This document shows, one piece after another, positions 25,412-34,271 of a stretch of DNA of 64,000 nucleotides. The DNA lies in contig JADKFA010000049.1 of NCBI GenBank assembly GCA_016717725.1, positions 1 to 64,000 of the forward strand, written 5' to 3'. A model generated the notes under the pieces. That model made no database searches. It saw only the letters and a list, made by a program, of their open reading frames with translations, and had not been told where the DNA came from. This DNA is from Bacteroidota bacterium. GTDB lineage: Bacteria > Bacteroidota > Bacteroidia > AKYH767-A > OLB10. Position numbers and translations under genes: made by a program. How positions within the stretch are numbered: the stretch's first letter is position 1; every line of letters starts with the position of its first letter.

Positions 25412-27781
25412 ATGACCAAAATCATTTTATCCCTATTACTAGTATTTACTGTATTTAATATTCACGCCCAATGCCCCATTGGCAAGAGTGAAGTGATCGT
25501 ATTTATTCAACCCGATAATTACCCGGGTGAAACTAGTTGGACACTCAAAAATAATTCAGGGACAATTTTGATGGCAGGAGCTTCTGTCGGTGATACCCTA
25601 TGTGTCGATACGGGTTCTTGTTTGATTTTTGAAATTGACGATACTTTTGGAGATGGTATTTGTTGTGCATATGGAAATGGATTTTATACTGTGACCGTGA
25701 ATGGCGTTTTGCAAGTTACAGGAGGCCAATTTACGTTTAGTGAGGTGAGCTATGTGAATTGCCCTGCTGGAAGTAATTGTGGCTCTTCTTTTACCGCGTA
25801 TCAGGATTCTGTTTATTATTCTATAGGCTCTTCAACCTGGTATGAATTTACTCCAGATTCTACTGGTACTTTCAATGTTAGTACATGCTTTCCAGCTAAT
25901 ACATGCGATACTCGAGTTTGGATTTATGATCATTGCACCAATTTGATATGGAATAATGCGAATGCAGGTACTTTATTTTACAATGATTCGGCTTGTGGAT
26001 TACAAGCATTTATTGCAGCCGGACTCCAAGCAGGGCAAACCTATTATATTCGAATTGGAGGTGATACTTCTTGTGTAAATGATACCCTCACTTGGCAAAT
26101 TACATTCGGGGGGCCTATTGTAGGATGTACCGATCCTGCTGCTTGTAATTATAATCCTTTAGCAACAGTCAATAATAATATATGTATCTACCCTGGTGAT
26201 CCCAATTGCAATTCAGGTCCTGATTTGGTAGTTGATGGAGGTGCTTTTCTTTCTTCACTCAATGTGGGTGTTGTAAATGGAAATGACGTTTGCTTAATTG
26301 GTGAAGGTTGTTTGTCAGGATACGGAGCACGAAGTGTCATTAATTTTACAACACGAATAGCCAATATTGGAGATGCGGATTATTATATTGGTCAACCAAT
26401 GACGGGTAATACGCAGTTTGTTTTTGATCAATGTCACGGGCATTGGCATTATGCTGGCTATGCGGAGTATGATATTTATGATAGTTTGGGTGTGCCGATG
26501 CAAGCAGGATTTAAAAATGGTTTTTGTGTACTCGATTTGCAATGCTTTGGTGGTGTTGCAAAATATGGATGTGGTAATATGGGGATCTCAGCTGGTTGCG
26601 CCGATATTTATGGAGCTGGATTAGCTTGCCAATGGCTCGATATTACGAATATTCCTGCCGGTCGTTATACATTAGTCATTCGTGTGAATTGGGATCAAGA
26701 TCCAGATGCATTGGGTCGACAAGAACAACGTTTCGATAATAATGTTGCCGCGGTTTGTATCAATATTACTCGCGACACACTTAATGTTCCTTCATTTACC
26801 GTACTTCCCAATTGTCAACCATTGATTGATTGTGCTGGAGATACTTTTGGTTTAGCAGTGTATGATTGTATGGGGAATTGTAATGGTTCACGTGTGCGTG
26901 GAGACTTGGATTTAGATACCCTTCAAACCGACACAGATATTAATCTTTACATGACCGATATTACTTCGCAAAACGCGGTTTTCCCTTGTAATGATTTAAA
27001 TGGTGATAATAGTTTAACTGTCACTGATGTCGCACTCCTTAGTGGATGCATTCGTTCTCAAAATGGATCCCACAGCCATCAGGGAGGGACACAAAACACG
27101 CATAGGCATTGCGAATTCCCTTGGAATATTTTAAATATTAATGATACCGTTAAACTAGGAATTGGAGCCATAAATACTACCGCAAAGTATTTGGATTTGC
27201 AAGTTGCGAATGCAGACTGTCGATTGTTAGGATTGGATTTTACGTTGTCGGGACTTCAAATTGATTCTGTTGTTTCAATCTATTCTGGATTCGAACCTTT
27301 ATTTCATTGGAACACTTCTACGGGTAGAATTATTTTATTAGATACTTCCGAAGTTTCATTGATTAAGCAAAGTGTTCCTGTGAATTTCCTTCGTGTTTAT
27401 TATAGTTCACTGAGTTCATCAACGATCTGTATTTCGCAGATCAATGCTAGCGTGAATTCAGATTATGAAGAAACGTATAAAGTGATTTATAATGGATGCA
27501 TTTCTGTTACTGGAAATAGTCATTTGTATAAGAGTGGAATTTTATCCATCGTTCCTAATCCCTCGAAAGGAATATTCAAACTTAAATCAAATTCATTGCA
27601 AGGTCAACTATCACAACTTTCAGTGGTGGATGTGATGGGTAAAGTTGTCATGCAAGAGCAAGAAATTTCATTGGGAACTGATGGATTGGAATTGGATTTA
27701 AGTCATCTCCCTTCTGGAATGTATTTAGTGAATTTTAAAAGCGAAGGCATTCACGTAATTGAACGTTTGGTGATTGAATAA
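25412..27781 (+). CDS. secreted lysyl-oxidase-like protein with dockerin-like repeats and T9SS type A domain
   Basis: The 789-residue product has a signal peptide (KIILSLLLVFTVFNIHAQ). Beta-rich modules span 20-250 and contain GCTDPAACNYNPLA, a Cys-rich motif of secreted Bacteroidota proteins. Residues ~270-460 resemble the lysyl oxidase family: the copper motif region FDQCHGHWHYAGYAEYDIYD with His342, His344 and His346, then GNMGISAGCADIY and CQWLDITNIPAGRYTLVI. Lysyl oxidases oxidise peptidyl lysine using Cu and a protein-derived quinone. Residues ~495-545 hold two Asp-rich loops (DLNGDNSLTVTDVALL) like a dockerin or thrombospondin calcium repeat. The C-terminus is type A (VPNPSKGIFKLKS...LPSGMYLVNF). 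Activity is not proven by sequence. Confidence 0.8.
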   Translation: MTKIILSLLLVFTVFNIHAQCPIGKSEVIVFIQPDNYPGETSWTLKNNSGTILMAGASVGDTLCVDTGSCLIFEIDDTFGDGICCAYGNGFYTVTVNGVLQVTGGQFTFSEVSYVNCPAGSNCGSSFTAYQDSVYYSIGSSTWYEFTPDSTGTFNVSTCFPANTCDTRVWIYDHCTNLIWNNANAGTLFYNDSACGLQAFIAAGLQAGQTYYIRIGGDTSCVNDTLTWQITFGGPIVGCTDPAACNYNPLATVNNNICIYPGDPNCNSGPDLVVDGGAFLSSLNVGVVNGNDVCLIGEGCLSGYGARSVINFTTRIANIGDADYYIGQPMTGNTQFVFDQCHGHWHYAGYAEYDIYDSLGVPMQAGFKNGFCVLDLQCFGGVAKYGCGNMGISAGCADIYGAGLACQWLDITNIPAGRYTLVIRVNWDQDPDALGRQEQRFDNNVAAVCINITRDTLNVPSFTVLPNCQPLIDCAGDTFGLAVYDCMGNCNGSRVRGDLDLDTLQTDTDINLYMTDITSQNAVFPCNDLNGDNSLTVTDVALLSGCIRSQNGSHSHQGGTQNTHRHCEFPWNILNINDTVKLGIGAINTTAKYLDLQVANADCRLLGLDFTLSGLQIDSVVSIYSGFEPLFHWNTSTGRIILLDTSEVSLIKQSVPVNFLRVYYSSLSSSTICISQINASVNSDYEETYKVIYNGCISVTGNSHLYKSGILSIVPNPSKGIFKLKSNSLQGQLSQLSVVDVMGKVVMQEQEISLGTDGLELDLSHLPSGMYLVNFKSEGIHVIERLVIE

Positions 27782-27879
27782 ATGACAAGTTTTTTGATCT
27801 AAAAAATGAATGCAGTTTTTGTTTTCTCTGAGTAGACTTTAAGGAGAAGTTTGTCTTTGCGCAGTCTTTGCGTTCAGAT

Positions 27880-27970
27880 AGCATTCGGGATTGCGTCTTT
27901 AATGAAGGGATTTACTTAGCAGTATCTTTGCGTCCCGATAGCTATCGGGACTGCGCCTTTGCGAGCCACT
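27880..27970. repeat. interspersed repeat with 18-bp perfect palindrome (27933-27950)
   Basis: Copies of TCTTTGCG and GCAGTCTTTGCG-like words surround the palindrome TCCCGATAGCTATCGGGA. A variant of the palindrome half occurs at 27882-27894 and again near 45155. It lies between the convergent lysyl-oxidase-like and DUF3570 genes. Confidence 0.7.
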
Positions 27971-28032
27971 TTAGCGACCTATCAAACTTTCGACACCGTG
28001 TCTTAATGAGAAAATTTTCGCCTAATGCCCTA

Positions 28033-29217
28033 TCAAAGTTTAACTAGCAACGACCCATTAATTGCCCACAATCCATCAGATCTTTTATAATAAGCTGCTC
28101 GAAATCCAATTCCTTTTATCATATTTATTTTCCCTGCGGAAAGAGGATGAATAAATAATTCTAATCCTGTATTTAAAGAGGTGAATTTGGAAAGATCTCG
28201 GTCAGAGGTGTAGAAAGAATCGTTTGCATGATGCTCGCCTTTCTCTTTAAAATAAATGGATGCAGTTTGTGCATAGGCTCTAGAAAAAATCGATAAATAC
28301 ATATTACGATTTGCTTTCCAACTGAGTTCTTCTTCTAGTGAAATAGCATGGATATCGAAATTGTCTTTGTACAATCCTAAATTCTGTTTTAGGATGAATT
28401 GGGAGCTGATAAAGGAATTCATCTGAACAGCCAATGGAATTTTTATTCGTTGAGAAGGAAGTTTTTCAATTACAGTATTTCCATTCGTTAAATAAATTCG
28501 GTGGAAAGGTGTTGATAATAAACCTTCCTGTAAACTCATCCCTGCAAAGAATGCTAGCTGTGATTTTTTACTGAGTAAAATAGAATAGGAGGACATCAAA
28601 TTATAACTTTGCCTTCGGTAATTTTTAAACCAATCGGTACTTCTTAATTCGATGGGATAAACGAGTCGGACAGGTGAATAAAAATCCGGATTAAATCTAC
28701 CCCAGCGTAAATCGTCAAAAGCAGCATCCAAAGAAAGATTCCATTGACTTCCATTTGTTGTTTCTTGCGAGCGATAATTCAATCGCACGGGCACAGAAAG
28801 ATAATCTGATTCTGCTGATACACCTGTGCCAAAGGTTACAAGTGATTTGTTTTTAGCATGAATTGAAAAATTTAAATCAGCAAATATTCTGCGATCTACT
28901 CTTGAGGCCGAAGTAAGTACGTAGTCGATTTTATCTGTTGAAGCTGAAGTAATCACATCAACACCAGCTTTCCAATTCAAATCAAATTTTTGAGTGAGGT
29001 AATGTTTCGCTTTTAATGAAACCGCTTGTACATTGAGTTCTTCAGTACCTTGTCCACCGGTTACAGCGCTGTGTTTGCCATCCTGCGTATAATAACTATA
29101 GAGCGCTTCTATTTCTGATTTGTCGATGTTTTGATATTGATAATTACTATCCACAGTTTGTGCTTTTGCTTTTGAAATCAAGCAAAGCATTCCAGCTATA
29201 ATAAAAATCTTTTTCAT
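28033..29217 (-). CDS. DUF3570 family protein, probable outer-membrane beta-barrel
   Basis: From the ATG at 29217 the product has 394 residues and a signal peptide (KKIFIIAGMLCLISKAKAQ). The rest is alternating short beta strands with aromatic ends, as in an outer-membrane barrel, ending FRAAYYKRSDGLWAINGSLLVKL. I recognise the DUF3570 family, and its neighbours agree, since it usually follows a DUF4266 gene. A longer frame to 29301 lacks a signal peptide and would overlap the DUF4266 gene. Only one base separates the stop of DUF4266 from this ATG. The molecular role is not known. It may be the outer-membrane part of the four-gene system. Confidence 0.82.
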   Translation of the reverse strand: MKKIFIIAGMLCLISKAKAQTVDSNYQYQNIDKSEIEALYSYYTQDGKHSAVTGGQGTEELNVQAVSLKAKHYLTQKFDLNWKAGVDVITSASTDKIDYVLTSASRVDRRIFADLNFSIHAKNKSLVTFGTGVSAESDYLSVPVRLNYRSQETTNGSQWNLSLDAAFDDLRWGRFNPDFYSPVRLVYPIELRSTDWFKNYRRQSYNLMSSYSILLSKKSQLAFFAGMSLQEGLLSTPFHRIYLTNGNTVIEKLPSQRIKIPLAVQMNSFISSQFILKQNLGLYKDNFDIHAISLEEELSWKANRNMYLSIFSRAYAQTASIYFKEKGEHHANDSFYTSDRDLSKFTSLNTGLELFIHPLSAGKINMIKGIGFRAAYYKRSDGLWAINGSLLVKL

Positions 29218-29218
29218 C

Positions 29219-29464
29219 TTAATTGCAGCCGCAGCCTCCACTGCTTTTATCGGAGCCTGGCATGATAGCGCCCTCACGAATCGATTGAAAATAATTTTCA
29301 AATTTTTTCATTCCATTCGCATCAAATTGCATCTTCTGATCGTTGAGATACGCTTTTTGATACGGCTTCACGACTTGACAAGCCGATACAGTCCACAGAG
29401 TGAATAGTACTATACATAGGATGATTCTATGCTGGTAAATTGCTATGGATATTGTTTTTTTCAT
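29219..29464 (-). CDS. DUF4266 small lipoprotein with C-terminal GGCGCN motif
   Basis: The 81-residue product has a signal sequence ending in the lipobox VSAC (Cys29), so it should be a lipoprotein. The body (VVKPYQKAYLNDQKMQFD, then KKFENYFQSIREGAIMPG) fits the DUF4266 family, and it ends KSSGGCGCN with Cys78 and Cys80 next to the C-terminus. That Cys-Gly-Cys tail suggests metal binding, a redox pair, or a modification site, all inference. The ATG at 29464 is chosen to give the lipoprotein signal. It overlaps the end of apbE by 38 nt. It is too small to be an enzyme and looks like the substrate or carrier of the system. Confidence 0.82.
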   Translation of the reverse strand: MKKTISIAIYQHRIILCIVLFTLWTVSACQVVKPYQKAYLNDQKMQFDANGMKKFENYFQSIREGAIMPGSDKSSGGCGCN

Positions 29465-30332
29465 CGAGAATGAAATACCAAGTTTGTGGAAGTTGTTGGA
29501 TAAAATGTTTGCCCTCATCAACGCCCATTACATTGACTGCAGTAGCTAAGGCATCGCTCAGTTCAGCAGAGGGGCTAAACACCGTCACACTACGAATTCC
29601 ATGTACTGGCATTCCTGTTTTTGGATGTAAAGTATGACTGTATCTTTTTCCATCGCATACAAAATATTGTTCGTAGTCGCCGGAAGTAGCTACCGCCACT
29701 GAGGGCATTTGTAGTTTAAGAAGTAATTGTGTCCGATCGGTATTGGAAATTCCTGTCGACCAACAACGACCATCGGCACGCTTCCCTAAAACACTGATAT
29801 CACCGCTGGCATTGATTACGCCTCCAGTGACACCCATCTGCTTCCATAGTGATTGAACTTTATCCGCAGCGTAGCCTTTTCCAATAGCAGCAAAACTTAT
29901 TTTCATGTCTTTTTTTAATAGACAAATTCGGTTGTTGTTTAACAATAAAATATTATTAAATCCAGTTTTTTGAAGTGTAGAATGAATTTCATCTGAAGAG
30001 GGTAGCTTCTCTTCTGTTCTTTTAAACGAATATAATTTTTTAAGTGGAGCCATGCTCACGTCAAAAGCACCTTGACTTATGGAATATAATTTTTGACAAC
30101 GTTGAAGAAGTTGATGTACTTCGGGATCGATAGTAAAAATTTCATCGGCTGGAAAAGAATTGATTCTTGATGTTTCTGACGAGGGTTTGAATTCAGTAAG
30201 TAAATATTCAATTCTTTTAATTTCATTTATCCCTGCTTTTAAAAAACCATCAGCCTCTGTAGAATCATGCGCCACCACGATCAATTCAAAAGCTGAACCC
30301 ATTAACTTGCATTGAATCTGATACTCATTCAT
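29427..30332 (-). CDS. apbE: FAD:protein FMN transferase (ApbE family)
   Basis: The 301-residue product belongs to the ApbE/Ftp family, which moves FMN from FAD to a Ser/Thr of target proteins such as Nqr/Rnf subunits. Family marks are MGSAFELIVVA near the start, QGAFDVSMAPL, GKGYAADKVQ, NASGDISVLG, and HTLHPKTGMPV followed by SDALATAVNVMG, which bears metal and FAD contacts. It has no evident signal peptide or lipobox, unlike many exported ApbE, so it may act in the cytoplasm or carry its leader elsewhere. It overlaps the thioredoxin gene by 8 nt and the DUF4266 gene by 38 nt. No Nqr or Rnf genes are near, so the target is probably within the operon. Confidence 0.92.
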   Translation of the reverse strand: MNEYQIQCKLMGSAFELIVVAHDSTEADGFLKAGINEIKRIEYLLTEFKPSSETSRINSFPADEIFTIDPEVHQLLQRCQKLYSISQGAFDVSMAPLKKLYSFKRTEEKLPSSDEIHSTLQKTGFNNILLLNNNRICLLKKDMKISFAAIGKGYAADKVQSLWKQMGVTGGVINASGDISVLGKRADGRCWSTGISNTDRTQLLLKLQMPSVAVATSGDYEQYFVCDGKRYSHTLHPKTGMPVHGIRSVTVFSPSAELSDALATAVNVMGVDEGKHFIQQLPQTWYFILDEKNNIHSNLPA

Positions 30333-30741
30333 ATCCTTGCAAAATATGTTGAATAGATGCTATGAGCTCTTTTGCAGATTGATCATGAAATGGAATTTGT
30401 GTTGGCAATCCATTTTGGACCACTACAATAAAAGGAAAGATCCCTTCTGGATTATACAATGAAGCTAATTTTTCATTTCGAAAAATTACATCGGCACTTA
30501 ATTTTTTCTTTTGTGGAAAATCGGCGTGAATGAAAGTTAGAGAGTGAGAAGAAAATTGAATAAATAAGGAATCGTTTAATATACTTTTATCCAGTCGCAT
30601 ACATGGTAAACACCAATCGGAACCGGTGAAAATTATAAGTTGATTGGTTTGCCCAACTAAGTTATTTGTATAAAAAATAAAAAAAATAGAAATGAAAATA
30701 TTTCTATAAAAGCCTTTTATTTTATTAGTGTTTCTTACCAT
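30325..30741 (-). CDS. exported thioredoxin-like protein (CLPC active site)
   Basis: The 138-residue first gene of the operon has a signal peptide or N-terminal anchor (NIFISIFFIFYTNNLVGQ), then a thioredoxin fold of the Thioredoxin_7 type. The active site is SDWCLPCMRLDKS, Cys44 and Cys47, with a possible cis-Pro in GIFPFIVVVQNG. It should act on disulfides on the outer side of the inner membrane, and the Cys tail of DUF4266 is an obvious candidate partner. It overlaps apbE by 8 nt. Upstream DNA to 31032 is very AT-rich and divergent from the T9SS gene. Confidence 0.85.
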   Translation of the reverse strand: MVRNTNKIKGFYRNIFISIFFIFYTNNLVGQTNQLIIFTGSDWCLPCMRLDKSILNDSLFIQFSSHSLTFIHADFPQKKKLSADVIFRNEKLASLYNPEGIFPFIVVVQNGLPTQIPFHDQSAKELIASIQHILQGYE

Positions 30742-31032
30742 TTCTAAGTTGTATTTATTTAGATAAATTAAATTTAATTTTTTTAAAATGGCTTGCTTTA
30801 TTTTTTATTTAAATGCAAATTTATGGTTAATCCGTGTGATTGTATCTTGCGTCTACTGAAATATACAATTCCTTTTTAAAGTGTTTTATTCGGTTCTATC
30901 GATGAAATTAAAGGAGTTCTCTAATGTTACCATTAAGATATTGATTAACAAATTATTATATTTTTAAAAAGTTTACTCTTAGCAACACTTTTTTTCTACC
31001 TTTATCACTTAATTTAATCAAACATATCTATT

Positions 31033-32094
31033 ATGAAAAAACTTTATTCACTATTATCAGCAATTATTTGCTGTTCACACTTAATTGCTCAACCTACATT
31101 TACTAGTGCAAGCATTTATGGTGCAGGAAGTGTTGTACCACGTATTACGGTTGATACGACTAACATTAATCCTGGAAATGCAGGAGCCAATCAAACTTGG
31201 AATTTTGCAAATGCTGTACAAGCTTCAACATTAAATTTTTATTTTGCTACAGCAGCGTCAACTCCATATTTTTCTAGTTTCCCAACTTCAAATTTAGCAA
31301 TTAATACAGGAGTAAATACTCCAAATAGCTACTATACGCTTTCATCGTCTATATTAGTATTAAATGGTCTCGGGTTGACCTCTGGAGGATCCAATTTTAT
31401 TATAAACTATACTAATCCAGAAACCAATTGGGTTTTTCCTTTGACCTATAATACAAGCTATACTGATGTTTTTTCTGGATTGCAGAGTACAAATTCAGGA
31501 GGCATAACGGTTAATACGTATCGAAATGGAACTATTACTACAGTAGCTGATGGATGGGGTACGGTAATTAATCCTTCTGGCACCTATTCCAATTGCCTAC
31601 GTACGAAGTCAACACAAGCCATTGTTGATTCTACGGTTTATGTTGGAATTCCATTTCCTGCTGAAATTACTCTCTATAATATCACTTCCTATTCGTATAC
31701 GAGTTTAACAAATGGGAAAATGGTGCATCGATTTATTCTTACTTATGACACTACTGAAACTGATTTTGGAGGTATAACCATTGGGAAAACTTGTGGGTAT
31801 GAAAACACGGGTGTTACTGGTTTAATTTCTATGGATAATATAAATTCTCAGGAAATAACGGTTTCACCAAATCCTGCTCGTGATTTTTGTTATGTTGAAT
31901 TGAAAGATGCGAATGGATCAGAGATTTTAATGACAATTTCTGATGTAAGAGGAAGAATGTTATCGAAAGAAACAATAGTGTTGGATGACAAAAACAAGTA
32001 TCAACTAGATGTTCAAGAGTTGAATCAAGGCTTACACTTTGCAACCTTCCGTCAAGGTACTCGTGAATGGTTCACTAAATATATTAAATATTAA
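31033..32094 (+). CDS. secreted protein with T9SS type A sorting domain
   Basis: The 353-residue product has a signal peptide (KKLYSLLSAIICCSHLIAQ). Residues ~20-250 form a Thr/Ser/Asn-rich beta domain (GNAGANQTWNFANAV; YNTSYTDVFSG; VADGWGTVINPSGTYSNCLR). I know this pattern from unnamed Bacteroidota secreted proteins but cannot name an activity. The last ~80 residues are type A: EITVSPNPARDFCYVEL, ISDVRGRMLSKE and ELNQGLHFATF. It is monocistronic, with an AT-rich upstream region and the approximate -7 match TACCTTTA at 30997-31004. Confidence 0.8.
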   Translation: MKKLYSLLSAIICCSHLIAQPTFTSASIYGAGSVVPRITVDTTNINPGNAGANQTWNFANAVQASTLNFYFATAASTPYFSSFPTSNLAINTGVNTPNSYYTLSSSILVLNGLGLTSGGSNFIINYTNPETNWVFPLTYNTSYTDVFSGLQSTNSGGITVNTYRNGTITTVADGWGTVINPSGTYSNCLRTKSTQAIVDSTVYVGIPFPAEITLYNITSYSYTSLTNGKMVHRFILTYDTTETDFGGITIGKTCGYENTGVTGLISMDNINSQEITVSPNPARDFCYVELKDANGSEILMTISDVRGRMLSKETIVLDDKNKYQLDVQELNQGLHFATFRQGTREWFTKYIKY

Positions 32095-32102
32095 TAAAAT
32101 AT

Positions 32103-32143
32103 TTCGGGTTCACTTCTTTTAAAATTATTGGAGTGAACCCGAA
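32103..32143. terminator. bidirectional hairpin terminator
   Basis: A perfect 12-bp stem (32103-32114 with 32132-32143) and a 17-nt loop lie between the convergent T9SS gene and hutU. The loop holds a T run and the 3' flank is AT-rich. It should stop transcription from both directions. Confidence 0.7.
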
Positions 32144-32147
32144 TAAT

Positions 32148-33827
32148 TTACTTCAATCGTTCTCGAATATCTAAACGATGTTTTCGAGCGGTATCAGTAG
32201 CAATGTCATATCCTGCATCCATATGGCGAATTACGCCCATAGCAGGATCGTTATGTAAAACTCTTTTTAATCGTCGTGCTGCGTCCTCGGTACCATCAGC
32301 AACAATGACCATTCCTGAGTGAATGGAATAACCCATTCCTACCCCACCACCATGGTGTAAACTCACCCAGCTTGCGCCACCTGCAGTATTGATCAATGCA
32401 TTTAAGATGGGCCAATCTGCAACAGCATCCGATCCATCCAACATGGCTTCGGTCTCACGGTTAGGGCTAGCCACAGAACCAGTATCTAAATGATCGCGAC
32501 CAATAACGATAGGTGCTTTCACTTTTCCTGTTTTTACCAATTCATTAAAAAGAAGTCCTGCTTTTTCTCTGTCACCCTGACCAATCCAGCAAATGCGTGC
32601 AGGTAAACCTTGGAATGCAATGCGCTCTTGCGCCATTTTTATCCAACGATGTAAACCGATGTCATTTGGAAAAAGTTTTAGGATAGCCTCATCCGTTACA
32701 CGAATATCTTCTGGATCACCACTCAATGCGGCCCATCTAAAAGGTCCTTTTCCCTCACAAAACAAGGGACGAATATAAGCCGGAACAAATCCAGGAAAAT
32801 CAAATGCATTTTTAACTCCACGCTCTAAAGCACGCCCACGTAAATTATTACCATAGTCGAAAGTGACGCTTCCGAGTTTTTGTAATTCAATCATCAGTAA
32901 TACATGTTCTGCCATCGAATCATAAGCCATCTCAACCAAGCGATCTGGATTCTTCTCTCTCAGTACATTGGCTTCTACAATAGAAATTCCTTCTGGCAAA
33001 TATCCTACTAATGGATCGTGAGCAGATGTTTGATCAGTTAATACATCTGGAATAATGTTTCTTTCTTTTAATCTTTTTAATAATTGTACGGCGGTACAAA
33101 TTACACCAATCGATTTATTTTCTCCGTTCTTTTTAAATGCGAGTGCTTGGTCGATGGCTTTGTCAATATCACGTTCAATATAGTCAAGGTAACGTGTTTC
33201 GACACGTTTTTGTGCGCGCCATTCTTCCACTTCCGCCGCTAAACAAACTCCGTCAGCCATGGTAATAGCTAAGGGTTGAGCGCCGCCCATCCCACCTAAT
33301 CCGGCGGTAACACAAAGCCTTCCTTTTAATGAGCCTCCAAAATGTTTATCTGCAACAGCATTAAAAGTTTCATACGTGCCTTGAACAATGCCTTGCGATC
33401 CAATATAAATCCATGAGCCGGCTGTCATTTGTCCGTACATCATCAATCCTTTTTTCTCTAATTCGTCAAACACTTCCCAAGTAGCCCATTTTGGAACGAG
33501 CTGAGAATTGCTAATAATAACGCGAGGAGCATCTTTATGTGTTGGTAAAATAGCAACAGGTTTGCCGCTTTGAACAACTAGCGTTTCATCATCATTAAGG
33601 TCTTTTAATGCTTTTACAATGAGGTGAAATGATTCCACATTGCGAGCTGCTTTTCCTCTTCCTCCATAAACAATTAATTCTTCGGGACGTTCTGCAACAT
33701 CCGGATCCAAGTTGTTGCAAAGCATTCGCAATGCGGCCTCTTGTACCCATCCTTTACAACTAATGGAGGTTCCAGTTGGTGTTTTTGAAGTAGATAAATC
33801 AAGTTTGGTGGCTGTATCTTGCATCAT
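32148..33827 (-). CDS. hutU: urocanate hydratase
   Basis: The 559-residue enzyme converts urocanate to imidazolone propionate in histidine breakdown, using a tightly bound NAD. The N-terminal family motif is YGGRGKAARNVESF, and the body has GWVQEAALRML at the start, GAQPLAITMADGV and the Gly-rich HHGGGVGMGYSIHSG near the end. Its length is that of complete HutU. The other hut genes (hutH, hutI, hutG) are not adjacent, so the pathway is split. A perfect TAnnTTTG element is present at 33846-33853. Confidence 0.95.
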   Translation of the reverse strand: MMQDTATKLDLSTSKTPTGTSISCKGWVQEAALRMLCNNLDPDVAERPEELIVYGGRGKAARNVESFHLIVKALKDLNDDETLVVQSGKPVAILPTHKDAPRVIISNSQLVPKWATWEVFDELEKKGLMMYGQMTAGSWIYIGSQGIVQGTYETFNAVADKHFGGSLKGRLCVTAGLGGMGGAQPLAITMADGVCLAAEVEEWRAQKRVETRYLDYIERDIDKAIDQALAFKKNGENKSIGVICTAVQLLKRLKERNIIPDVLTDQTSAHDPLVGYLPEGISIVEANVLREKNPDRLVEMAYDSMAEHVLLMIELQKLGSVTFDYGNNLRGRALERGVKNAFDFPGFVPAYIRPLFCEGKGPFRWAALSGDPEDIRVTDEAILKLFPNDIGLHRWIKMAQERIAFQGLPARICWIGQGDREKAGLLFNELVKTGKVKAPIVIGRDHLDTGSVASPNRETEAMLDGSDAVADWPILNALINTAGGASWVSLHHGGGVGMGYSIHSGMVIVADGTEDAARRLKRVLHNDPAMGVIRHMDAGYDIATDTARKHRLDIRERLK

Positions 33828-33845
33828 TTGAACTTTTTAGTTCAG

Positions 33846-33853
33846 CAAAATTA
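33846..33853 (-). promoter_or_regulatory. -7 element TAATTTTG for hutU
   Basis: TAATTTTG on the minus strand is 18 nt upstream of the first ATG at 33827. A TTG (plus strand CAA at 33876-33878) lies 22 nt further upstream, slightly long for a -33 box. Confidence 0.5.
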
Positions 33854-33938
33854 CAATTTTAAATCTCTTAAAAATCAATAAATGTAGAGTTGAATGTCAA
33901 GGGGTTGATAATCAAAAAACGAAGTTTGAGAACTATAC

Positions 33939-34109
33939 TTAATCTTTCTTTTTTTCTTCTGGTATTGTTCTTTTTTCCTTCCACGGGCAGTGTTTACATC
34001 CACTTTGGCAGCAAAATCCCCTTTTAAGATGGTATTTTTCAGTGAAAACAATATATCCTTCCTCGGTAAGGTAATAATCTTCTTTATCGAATTTGTCGGT
34101 GAAGGCCAT
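33939..34109 (-). CDS. DUF5522 family small Cys-rich protein (56 aa)
   Basis: The minus-strand frame from ATG 34109 to TAA 33939 encodes 56 residues: DYYLTEEGYIVFTEKYHLKR, then GFCCQSGCKHCPWKEK and a Lys-rich tail. The YHL.RG.CC.SGC.HCP pattern is the DUF5522 family as I know it. The five cysteines and one or two histidines suggest a zinc or iron site. Its function is not known. An 8-bp hairpin (34117-34124 with 34138-34145) lies just upstream of the ATG. The overlapping plus-strand frame at 33990-34205 is only its shadow. Confidence 0.8.
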   Translation of the reverse strand: MAFTDKFDKEDYYLTEEGYIVFTEKYHLKRGFCCQSGCKHCPWKEKRTIPEEKKKD

Positions 34110-34244
34110 GTTGTATTATTGGCAGATATGTTTTTTTTGCCAATATTGATTCAATGCAAAATTATTAAAAACCAACCAAAAAATTGTTCATATCCATGTG
34201 GATGAAAAATCTGCTAATTTAATTTCTAGAGCATGAATTGAAGT

Positions 34245-34252
34245 TACTTTTG
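34245..34252 (+). promoter_or_regulatory. -7 element TACTTTTG for the DUF3332 gene
   Basis: TACTTTTG is a perfect TAnnTTTG match, 19 nt upstream of the ATG at 34272. It may also drive the PLP-enzyme gene downstream. Confidence 0.45.
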
Positions 34253-34271
34253 TCTCATAATAGAATAGATC

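Noticed and set aside
33990..34205. 71-residue plus-strand frame
   Set aside because: It is the antisense shadow of the DUF5522 gene, which matches a known family.
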